From Chthoniobacterales bacterium (GTDB lineage Bacteria; Verrucomicrobiota; Verrucomicrobiia; Chthoniobacterales; JACTMZ01): 44,495 nt of DNA. The stretch is taken from assembly GCA_014879535.1 (NCBI GenBank), contig JACSRX010000015.1:1-44495 (forward strand), written 5' to 3'. The notes below the pieces were generated by a model. That model saw only the letters and a program-made list of their open reading frames with translations. It did not search any database and had not been told where the DNA came from. The position numbers were made by a program, and so were the translations under genes. Below are positions 17,478 through 24,659 of this stretch, piece after piece. The stretch's first letter is position 1. Each line of letters starts with the position of its first letter.

Positions 17478-20084
17478 TTAACCACGAATTGCGCGGATTT
17501 GCACGGATGGGATTGCGCCTTGGGCATCCTTGGGGGTGACCAGGACGGTGGCGCGGTTCGGTTCCAGGAAGTATTTCCGGGCGACGGTGCGGATTTCCCC
17601 GGCCGTGACGGCCCCGATCTCGGCCGCCCTCCGTGTGTAGTGGTCGAACCCCAGGCCGTAAAGCTCATCCACGGCGACGACATGGGCGAAGGATTCGAGG
17701 GACTGGTTGCGGATGGCCTCGCCGCCGATGATCTTTTTCTTGGCACGCGCCAACTCCGCCTCCGTGAGACCGTCGCGGGCCAGGGCACCGATCTCGTCGT
17801 CGAAATTCTTCCTCACGAGGGCGGTTTTGGCGGGGTCTGTTCCGAGATAGAATGTGAAAATGCCGGGGGCGAAGCCCATCATCTGGGCGGCTCCGACGAA
17901 GTAGGCCAGCCCGAGCTCCTCGCGGATGCGGTGGAAGAACCGGGAGGCCATGTCGCTGCTCGCGGTGTCGATGAGCTCGAGCGCGCTGCGATCGGCACTG
18001 AGCGCGTGGGTTCCGAGGAAGCCCACCATGAGCACGGCCTGCTGCTTCGGTTCGTTCACGACCACCTCGACCGGTTCGGGAAGCGGGGATGCCTCCGGGG
18101 GTGCGGTCATGAGAAGCTCCCCGGCGGGAAGCGCCCCGAAAAGTTCCGCGGCGAGGCTGCGGACCGCCCCCGTGTCGATGTCACCGAAGATGGCCAGGAC
18201 GCCGTTGCGGGCTGTCACGCAGCGGTCGCGAAAGGAGAGGAGTTGTTCGCGTGTGAGGACGGCGACGGATTCTTCCGTGCCGCTCGAGCGCAGCCCGTAG
18301 GGATGGGATCCGAAGACGGCGCGGCGCATGGCGTGCTTGGCCACGGTGGTGATCTGTTCGTCCTCGGCCTTGATCGTGGCGATCTGGTCCTCCTTTTCGC
18401 GGGCGATTTCCTTGTCCGGAAACACGGCGTGCACGAGGACATCGGCGAGAAGATCGAGACCGAGCCGGAGGTCGGGGGACATGACCTCGACCGACACGCT
18501 GAAGCTGTTGTTGCCGGAGTCGGCGCGGATCTGTCCGCCGACCGCCTCGATTTCATCGTTGATCTGTTCGGCTGTGCGGCTGGCGGTGCCTTTGACAAGG
18601 GTGCGTGCCGCCAGGGAGGTGATGCCGTTGGTTCCGGGGGTTTCCGCCAGCAGTCCGCCGCGGAAGACGGCAACGGCGTTGACCAGGGGCAGCTTGCGGT
18701 CTTCGCAAACCAGGACGCGGAGCCCGTTGGGCAGTGTGAACTGCTCGATCCGGCGCGGGGAGCCGGCGGCGGCCGGCCGCGGGACACTCCCGAGGGAACC
18801 ATGCGGGTTGATCGAGGTGACAGTGAGTCCGGAAGGTTCGAGGTATTGCCGCGCGACGCGCTGCAAATCCGCAGCCTCAACCCGGCCGATCTCGCCGAGG
18901 TATTCGGATCCGAGGTCGGGGTTGCGTGCCAGCAGCCAGCTTCCCCCGATGTCGGATGCGCGGCCGCGGGCGGTGGCGAGATTGTTCAGCTGGTCGGCAA
19001 GGATGCTTTTGCGGGCTTTGGCAACCTCGCCCGCGGCGGGTTCCTCGTTGCGGTAGCGCGCGATGATGGCGAGGACGGCCTGCTCGGCCTCCGTCCGCCT
19101 GTCCGGTTCGCAGAGGAAGTCGATGCCGAAAAGGCCCATCTCCCCGGCCATGTAAGAGTAGGCGGAGATGTGGTGGACCAGGTTGAGGCGTTCCCGCAAT
19201 TCGCGGTGCAGCGGTGTGCTGCGTCCCCCGCCGAGCACGGTTGCCAGGACGTCGAGGGCCGCGGTATCGGGGTGGGTGACCGGCGGGATGTGCCAGACGA
19301 GAGAGCAGCGTCCGAGTTCGGTTTCGAACTCGGCGTGCTCTTCACGGCGCCCGAGTTGCGGGGGCTCGCGTGGGATGAAGAGGGGGGCGCCGGCGCGGCG
19401 CGCGGCGTCTCCGAACCATTTTCCAGCCAAGGTGAAAATCTCCGCGGGATCGACGTCGCCGGTGACCACGAGGAACATGTTGTCTGGGACATAGCGTGCG
19501 CGGTAGTAGGCCTCCAAGTCGTCCCGGGTGAGTCGGTTGAATATTTCCAGGTGCCCGATGACGGGGTGACGGTAGGGGCTGTGGCTGAAGGCGGTGGCGA
19601 GCATGAGTTCCGTGCTCATGCGGTTGGGATCGTCGAATCCCATCGCGAACTCCCGCCGGATGACTTCCTGTTCCTTGGCAAACTCGGCATCCGGAAGGGT
19701 CGAGTGGAGGGTGGCGTCGGCGAGCAACTCGATGGCCGTTGCCGTGCCGTCCGAGGGGACATCGATCCAATACACCGTGCGGTCGAACGATGTGTAGGCG
19801 TTGATGTAGCCGCCGGCCTCCTGCACGGCCCGTGCGATTTCGTTGGGGCCGCGGGTGGCGGTGCCCTTGAAGATCATGTGCTCGAGGAAATGGGACAGTC
19901 CGCCGCCGAGCCACTTGTCCTCGTGGATGCTTCCGGTCTGCACCCAGACCTGCACGCTGGAAACCGGCGCAGAATGGTCCGGTTCCACCAGGACGGTGAA
20001 GCCGTTGGGCAGCACGCGGGTTTGCGTGCGGCCTCGGACCAGAGCGGCCGCCGCCGGATCGGATTGGGGCAGGAGGTGTTGCAT
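17478..20084 (-). CDS. M16 (pitrilysin/insulinase-like) zinc metallopeptidase, two-domain fusion
   Basis: The protein has 868 residues, starting at MQHLLPQSD. It contains two consecutive M16 units. The first has the inverted zinc motif HFLEH (H65, E68, H69) within LSHFLEHMIFKGT, with third ligand E146 (in EVIRREF) at the usual distance of 77 residues. The second begins near IEQFTLPNGLRVLVCED. It has ITSLAARTLVKGT where the motif should be, so it is catalytically dead and probably forms the other half of the peptide-holding chamber. No signal peptide is evident, so it may act in the cytoplasm on small peptides. It sits in a run with a Minf_1886 protein (20-nt gap) and DUF1844 (8-nt gap). Confidence 0.92.
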   Translation of the reverse strand: MQHLLPQSDPAAAALVRGRTQTRVLPNGFTVLVEPDHSAPVSSVQVWVQTGSIHEDKWLGGGLSHFLEHMIFKGTATRGPNEIARAVQEAGGYINAYTSFDRTVYWIDVPSDGTATAIELLADATLHSTLPDAEFAKEQEVIRREFAMGFDDPNRMSTELMLATAFSHSPYRHPVIGHLEIFNRLTRDDLEAYYRARYVPDNMFLVVTGDVDPAEIFTLAGKWFGDAARRAGAPLFIPREPPQLGRREEHAEFETELGRCSLVWHIPPVTHPDTAALDVLATVLGGGRSTPLHRELRERLNLVHHISAYSYMAGEMGLFGIDFLCEPDRRTEAEQAVLAIIARYRNEEPAAGEVAKARKSILADQLNNLATARGRASDIGGSWLLARNPDLGSEYLGEIGRVEAADLQRVARQYLEPSGLTVTSINPHGSLGSVPRPAAAGSPRRIEQFTLPNGLRVLVCEDRKLPLVNAVAVFRGGLLAETPGTNGITSLAARTLVKGTASRTAEQINDEIEAVGGQIRADSGNNSFSVSVEVMSPDLRLGLDLLADVLVHAVFPDKEIAREKEDQIATIKAEDEQITTVAKHAMRRAVFGSHPYGLRSSGTEESVAVLTREQLLSFRDRCVTARNGVLAIFGDIDTGAVRSLAAELFGALPAGELLMTAPPEASPLPEPVEVVVNEPKQQAVLMVGFLGTHALSADRSALELIDTASSDMASRFFHRIREELGLAYFVGAAQMMGFAPGIFTFYLGTDPAKTALVRKNFDDEIGALARDGLTEAELARAKKKIIGGEAIRNQSLESFAHVVAVDELYGLGFDHYTRRAAEIGAVTAGEIRTVARKYFLEPNRATVLVTPKDAQGAIPSVQIRAIRG

Positions 20085-20104
20085 GGCGCGGTGCCCGGGG
20101 CGGG

Positions 20105-20545
20105 TCAACCGGCTTTCTGGGATGTTTTGCACTTGCGCGCCGCGGGGGACGCGGGACGCTGCCCCTCCGGGCAGAAGGGATCGACGAATGCTTCCTGGAA
20201 GGTGAAGCGGTTCTCGAAGTCCTCGAGCCGGTCGTCCTCCGCGCGTCCGAAAACGCCGGCTTCGATGAGGTTGAACACCATGTTCCCCACGTCGGCGGTC
20301 GAACGGACCCCCCAGTAACCAAGGACGGTGAGGCCCATCGGTCCGAATTGCTGGAGCGAGTATTCTCGGAAACCGTCGAGCAATTCCGAGGCGGAGACAT
20401 GGGTCGATTGGGCGGTCCGCGATTTGCGTCGGCGCTTCTGGGTGAACTCGAGCGCCTCGCGCAGGAAGCCGTAGGCTTCGCGGCTGTAGCGGTTGTCGTG
20501 CTCCAACACCTCGTCGAGTGTTTCGTGGAATGCGGGTTTTTGCAT
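20105..20545 (-). CDS. Minf_1886 family protein (Planctomycetes/Verrucomicrobia conserved)
   Basis: The protein has 146 residues, starting at MQKPAFHETLD. The body (YSREAYGFLREALEFTQ, then HVSASELLDGFREYSLQQFG, GYWGVRSTADVGNMVFNLIE and FENRFTFQEAFVDPF) matches the Minf_1886 conserved hypothetical family, almost confined to the PVC group, which helps place the organism. No function is known. It is soluble, has no signal peptide and has a short basic Cys/Lys tail. It lies between the 44-aa microprotein (5-nt gap) and the M16 protease (20-nt gap), so all four genes are probably one transcript. Confidence 0.88.
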   Translation of the reverse strand: MQKPAFHETLDEVLEHDNRYSREAYGFLREALEFTQKRRRKSRTAQSTHVSASELLDGFREYSLQQFGPMGLTVLGYWGVRSTADVGNMVFNLIEAGVFGRAEDDRLEDFENRFTFQEAFVDPFCPEGQRPASPAARKCKTSQKAG

Positions 20546-20550
20546 GGGGA

Positions 20551-20685
20551 TCAGGGGACCGAAACCTCGGCGACCGCGTCCTCCACCGCCCGGGTTTCCC
20601 TCCAGTGCTTGATGCCAAGCCCGGCAAGGAAGGCCGCAAGGACGAAAGCGACCAGCCGTTTTTCCTGTTGCGTCAGCCTGAACAT
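20551..20685 (-). CDS. 44-aa single-span membrane microprotein
   Basis: The frame starts MFRLTQQEKRL, has one hydrophobic span (VAFVLAAFLAGLGI) and ends with an acidic, Val-rich tail (EDAVAEVSVP). The opening resembles the short LTxxER plus membrane-helix segment seen at the N-terminus of some ComEA-like proteins, but no DNA-binding domain follows. The stop lies 5 nt before the start of the Minf_1886 gene, and the ORF begins the four-gene minus-strand run, which supports its reality. The positive-inside rule puts the N-terminus in the cytoplasm. I cannot assign a function. Confidence 0.6.
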   Translation of the reverse strand: MFRLTQQEKRLVAFVLAAFLAGLGIKHWRETRAVEDAVAEVSVP

Positions 20686-20782
20686 CAGCCCTGCATGTTG
20701 GCGCACCCTGCGGCATTAGGCAAGTGGCCGCTGGCTGGGACAGGAGGCAGCGTCCGGTTGCGCATTGTGCGATCATCGGGTC

Positions 20783-22966
20783 ATGACACACGGCCCGAGT
20801 GCTTCCCCGGACGGCCTTTCGGGTCTTGTCGAGCGTGTCACGTTCCACAATGAGGACACGGGCTTCGCGGTTCTGAAGGTCAAGGTCGAGGGGCGGCGCG
20901 GGTTGGTTGCGGTGGTGGGGACCGTGGCGGCGGTTTCGCCGGGGGAATGGATCACGGCCGAAGGGCATTGGGAACGCAACCGGGACCACGGGATGCAGAT
21001 GAGGGCGACAGCCATCCGCTGTCAGGCGCCATCATCGCTGGAGGGGATCGAAAAATACCTCGGCAGCGGGCTCATCCGGGGGATCGGTCCGGTTTACGCG
21101 AGGAAGATGGTCGCCAAGTTCCGCGAGAAGGTATTCGACATCATCGAGAATGCGTCCGCCCGGCTGCAGGAAGTGGAGGGCATCGGTGCCGGGCGCCGCC
21201 AGCAGATCAAGGCGGCATGGAGCGAGCAGAAGGTGGTGCGGGACATCATGGTGTTCCTGCACAGCCACGGCATCAGCACGAGCCGTGCGCTCCGAGTTTT
21301 CAAGCTCTACGGCGAGGATGCCATCGCCCGCGTCCGGGCGAACCCCTACCTGCTGGCCCGAGACATTCCGGGCATCGGGTTCAAATCGGCCGATGCCGTC
21401 GGCGCGAAGCTCGGGTTCGGCCACGACTCGATCCTGCGGGCGCGCGGCGGATTGCAGCACATTCTGTCCCAGGCGACCGGCGAGGGCCACACGGCGTTGC
21501 CGCGGGAGGCGGTGCTGTCTTCGGCTGCGGAGTTGCTGGGGGTGGACGAGCAGGTCGTTGCGGGAGCACTGGAGCGCGAGGTCACGGACGGACAACTCGT
21601 GGCCGAAGAGTCGGGAGCCGGGACCATGATCTATCCTCCTGCGCTGCGAGCGGCCGAGATCACCATTGCCGACACCCTGCGGCGTCTGGCCGCGCTGCCG
21701 ACGGCATATCCCGGCATCGATTCCGGGAAGGCTCTGGCATGGGTGCAGGAGAAGACGGGGAAAACCTTGTCGCCGAGCCAGGCCGATGCCTTGCGCCGGA
21801 TCCTCGGCGCGCGTGTGGCGGTGGTCACCGGCGGCCCGGGTGTCGGGAAGACGACGCTGCTCGACAGCCTGCTGAGGATCCTCGCGGCAAAACGCGTGAA
21901 ATTCCTGCTATGCGCCCCGACCGGGCGCGCCGCCAAACGGATGGGGGAATCCACCGGCCACACGGCGCAGACGATCCACCGGTTGCTCGAATTCCTGCCC
22001 TCCGGGGGGTTCAAGCGCGGGAAATCGCATCCGCTCGAGGCCGATCTGGTCGTGGTGGACGAGTTTTCCATGGTGGATGTTCCGCTGATGGCCTCGCTCT
22101 GCCGTGCGCTGCCGCCGGGATGCTCCCTCGTGCTTGTCGGTGATCCCGACCAGTTGCCGAGCGTGGGCCCCGGGTCGGTCTTGTCCGACGTGCTGGCGTC
22201 CGGCACGGTTCCGTCCGTGCGGCTCACGGAAATTTTCCGGCAGGCAGAGGCGAGCCGGATTGTGCGGGCGGCCCATGACGTGCGTCATGGACGTCTCCCC
22301 GAGGACGGGGAGAAGGGCGGTGATTTCGCGTTCATCCCCCGCGAGGAACCGGCGGAAATCGCGAGCCTCGTGCTGCGTCTGGTCCGCGAGGAAATTCCCC
22401 GGCGCCTCGGACTCGATCCGTTGCGCGACGTTCAGGTGCTGGCGCCGATGCACCGGGGAAGCCTGGGGATCCGGGAGCTGAATTCGGCCTTGCAGTCCGC
22501 GCTCAATCCGTCCCGCCCGGGGCAGCCGGACGTCGAACGTTTCGGGACGGCATTCCGGATCGGGGACAAGGTCCTGCAGATGCGGAACAACTACGACAAG
22601 GAGGTGTTCAACGGGGATATCGGACGCATTGCCGCGATCGATTCCGAGGCGAGGCAGGTGGGGATCGAATTTGACGGCCGGCGTGTGATTTACGATTTCG
22701 GGGAACTGGACGAGGTCGAGTTGGCGTATGCGATCAGCATCCACAAGAGCCAAGGTTCCGAATTCCCCGCCGTGGTGATGCCGCTGGCCATGCAGCATTT
22801 CATGCTGCTGCAGCGCAACCTGCTTTACACCGGCATCACGCGCGGGAGGCGGTTGGTCGTGGTGGCGGGCCAGCGCAAGGCATTGGCCACCGCCGTGAGG
22901 CAGGATGACACGAGGAAAAGGCATGGAGGATTGCTCGCGCGCCTGCAGACACCCGGTCGGGAGTGA
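20783..22966 (+). CDS. recD2: RecD2-type SF1 DNA helicase
   Basis: The protein has 727 residues. The ATG at 20783 is preferred over an upstream in-frame TTG at 20765. The N-terminal OB-like domain (VERVTFHNEDTGFAVLKV) is followed by helix-hairpin-helix repeats (GIGPVYARKMVAKF, VEGIGAGRRQQIKAAW), then Walker A GGPGVGKTT (about residue 350), VVDEFSMVD (motif II), GDPDQLPSVGPG (motif III) and the C-terminal AYAISIHKSQGSEFP and YTGITRGRR motifs. This matches RecD2, a 5'-3' helicase that works without RecBC in DNA repair or replication. No recB or recC lies nearby. It is divergent from the microprotein/M16 operon (97-bp gap) and converges on the SDR gene with 6 bp between stops. Confidence 0.95.
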   Translation: MTHGPSASPDGLSGLVERVTFHNEDTGFAVLKVKVEGRRGLVAVVGTVAAVSPGEWITAEGHWERNRDHGMQMRATAIRCQAPSSLEGIEKYLGSGLIRGIGPVYARKMVAKFREKVFDIIENASARLQEVEGIGAGRRQQIKAAWSEQKVVRDIMVFLHSHGISTSRALRVFKLYGEDAIARVRANPYLLARDIPGIGFKSADAVGAKLGFGHDSILRARGGLQHILSQATGEGHTALPREAVLSSAAELLGVDEQVVAGALEREVTDGQLVAEESGAGTMIYPPALRAAEITIADTLRRLAALPTAYPGIDSGKALAWVQEKTGKTLSPSQADALRRILGARVAVVTGGPGVGKTTLLDSLLRILAAKRVKFLLCAPTGRAAKRMGESTGHTAQTIHRLLEFLPSGGFKRGKSHPLEADLVVVDEFSMVDVPLMASLCRALPPGCSLVLVGDPDQLPSVGPGSVLSDVLASGTVPSVRLTEIFRQAEASRIVRAAHDVRHGRLPEDGEKGGDFAFIPREEPAEIASLVLRLVREEIPRRLGLDPLRDVQVLAPMHRGSLGIRELNSALQSALNPSRPGQPDVERFGTAFRIGDKVLQMRNNYDKEVFNGDIGRIAAIDSEARQVGIEFDGRRVIYDFGELDEVELAYAISIHKSQGSEFPAVVMPLAMQHFMLLQRNLLYTGITRGRRLVVVAGQRKALATAVRQDDTRKRHGGLLARLQTPGRE

Positions 22967-22972
22967 CGGGCC

Positions 22973-23686
22973 TCAATCGACCGGGATGCCCGGAACGGTG
23001 AGAGCTTGTCCGTTGTCGGATGGTCCGAGCCCCAGCAGGTAGGGGCCCGCAGACCGCACCCATTCCCTCGCGGACGGGTAGGCGGCGGCGCTTTCCCCGC
23101 CGAAGCAGGCTTGGAGCATTTCCGTGTTGATGATGCCGGGGTTGAGGGAGACAGCGGCGACGCCGGATGAAGACACCTCCTGGGCGAGCGCCTGAGTGAG
23201 GCCCTCGATGGCCCATTTGCTGGCACAATACGCGGCGACCTCGGGTGATGCCGAGCGTCCCCATCCGGAACTGAAGTTGACCACCACGCCGGTTCTGCGG
23301 TGGATCATCGCGGGGAGAAAGTGACGCAGCACGTGGGCGGTGCCCTTGATGTTGATGTCGATCACCCGGTCGAACTCATGCACGGGGACTTCCCAGAGCG
23401 GGGCATTGCCGGCGATGACCGCCGCATTGTTGACCAGCAGGTCGGGCGCGCCGAAATGCGCGATGAGATCGCAGGCCCAGACACGGACGGCAGCGTCATC
23501 GGCGACATCCACAACATCGAAATGATGGAGCGGTCCATGCTCCCGTCGCAGTTCGGCGACGACCTGCCGGGAGCGGGCGCAACCGGCCACACGGTGGCCA
23601 TGCGCAAGGTAATATTCGGCGAGGGCCCGGCCGCAACCGCGGGAGATGCCGGTGATGACGATCGTGCGCCCGTGGGCGTGTTTCAT
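22973..23686 (-). CDS. SDR family NAD(P)-dependent oxidoreductase
   Basis: The protein has 237 residues, a classical short-chain dehydrogenase/reductase. Cofactor motif TGISRGCG (12-19) is followed by NNAA (86-89), a catalytic Ser in NFSSGWG (139-140), and YCASK (Y153, K157). There is no acidic residue after strand 2 typical of strict NAD binding (it reads GCARSR), so NADP is slightly favoured. The substrate is unknown. The ATG overlaps the lipA stop by ATGA, so translation is coupled to lipoyl synthase, yet no link between the two activities is established. Confidence 0.88.
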   Translation of the reverse strand: MKHAHGRTIVITGISRGCGRALAEYYLAHGHRVAGCARSRQVVAELRREHGPLHHFDVVDVADDAAVRVWACDLIAHFGAPDLLVNNAAVIAGNAPLWEVPVHEFDRVIDINIKGTAHVLRHFLPAMIHRRTGVVVNFSSGWGRSASPEVAAYCASKWAIEGLTQALAQEVSSSGVAAVSLNPGIINTEMLQACFGGESAAAYPSAREWVRSAGPYLLGLGPSDNGQALTVPGIPVD

Positions 23687-24597
23687 GCCGCCCCTTCCGG
23701 CTTCGCGCCGCCGGATTCGAGCGGGTTGAAGTCGGCGGCATGGTAGGAACTGCGGACAAGCGGCCCACTGGCTACATGGGTGAAGCCCTTGTGGCGGGCG
23801 ATTTCCCCGTAGAGGTCGAAGGTTTCGGGCCGGATGTATTCCACGACCGGCAGGTGCTGCGGGGTCGGGCGCAGGTATTGGCCCATGGTGAGCACCTCCA
23901 CCTCGTGTTCGCGGAGGTCGTCCATGGCCTGGAACACCTCGGTCTCCGTTTCGCCGAGGCCGAGCATGAGGCCGCTTTTGGTCACGACTCCGGGGCGCAG
24001 TTCCTTGGCGCGGCGGAGAAATTCGAGCGAAAGCCGGTATTTCGCGCGGGAGCGGACGACGGGTGTGAGGCGCTCGACGGTTTCGAGGTTGTGGTTGAAA
24101 ATGTGCGGTGCCGCGTCAAGCACCGTGCGCAGGGAATCGTCCTTGCCGTTGAAATCGGGGACGAGGACCTCGATGATGATCGAGGCGTCGCGGCGGCGGA
24201 TCGCCTCGATGGTCCGGGCGAAGTGCAACGCCCCGCCGTCGGCCACGTCGTCGCGGGCGACGGCGGTGATGACAACATGCTTGAGGTTCATGCGCCCGAC
24301 CGCCTCGGCGACACGATCCGGCTCATCCGGCTCGAGGGCGAAGGGTTTTGCCGTGCTGACGGCACAGAATCCGCAGGCCCGTGTGCAGCGATCCCCGGCG
24401 ATCATGAAAGTTGCCGTGCCCTGACTCCAGCATTCCCAGCGGTTCGGGCACTGTGCGCTTTCGCACACCGTGTGCAGCCGGAGGTCCGAGACGAGGGCTT
24501 TGGTCGAGAAAAAGACGGGATTAGAAGGCAGGCGGACCTTGATCCAATCAGGTTTTTTGGCTTGGTGCAGCTCCGGGTCGATTTTCACGCGCGACAT
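23683..24597 (-). CDS. lipA: Lipoyl synthase (radical SAM)
   Basis: The protein has 304 residues. LipA inserts two sulfur atoms into octanoyl groups on lipoyl domains. Both iron-sulfur cluster motifs are intact: C45, C50 and C56 in CESAQCPNRWEC, the auxiliary cluster that donates sulfur, and C71, C75 and C78 in CTRACGFC, the radical-SAM cluster. The C-terminal RSSYHAADF holds the conserved serine that also ligates the auxiliary cluster. LipB is not adjacent. It lies 62 nt after glnD and overlaps the SDR gene by 4 bp. Confidence 0.97.
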   Translation of the reverse strand: MSRVKIDPELHQAKKPDWIKVRLPSNPVFFSTKALVSDLRLHTVCESAQCPNRWECWSQGTATFMIAGDRCTRACGFCAVSTAKPFALEPDEPDRVAEAVGRMNLKHVVITAVARDDVADGGALHFARTIEAIRRRDASIIIEVLVPDFNGKDDSLRTVLDAAPHIFNHNLETVERLTPVVRSRAKYRLSLEFLRRAKELRPGVVTKSGLMLGLGETETEVFQAMDDLREHEVEVLTMGQYLRPTPQHLPVVEYIRPETFDLYGEIARHKGFTHVASGPLVRSSYHAADFNPLESGGAKPEGAA

Positions 24598-24659
24598 CCT
24601 TCGTCCAAGCTACACCCAACAGCGGCCCACGGTGGAGGAAAAGTTTCGGGTCCGGGAAG

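Noticed and set aside
17740-17760. Another TTGGCACG sigma-54-like element
   Set aside because: It lacks GC at the required 10-nt spacing and lies inside the M16 gene.
18500-18800. M16 gene as broken because the second domain lacks HxxEH
   Set aside because: Inactive second domains are normal in fused or paired M16 proteases; the frame is uninterrupted.
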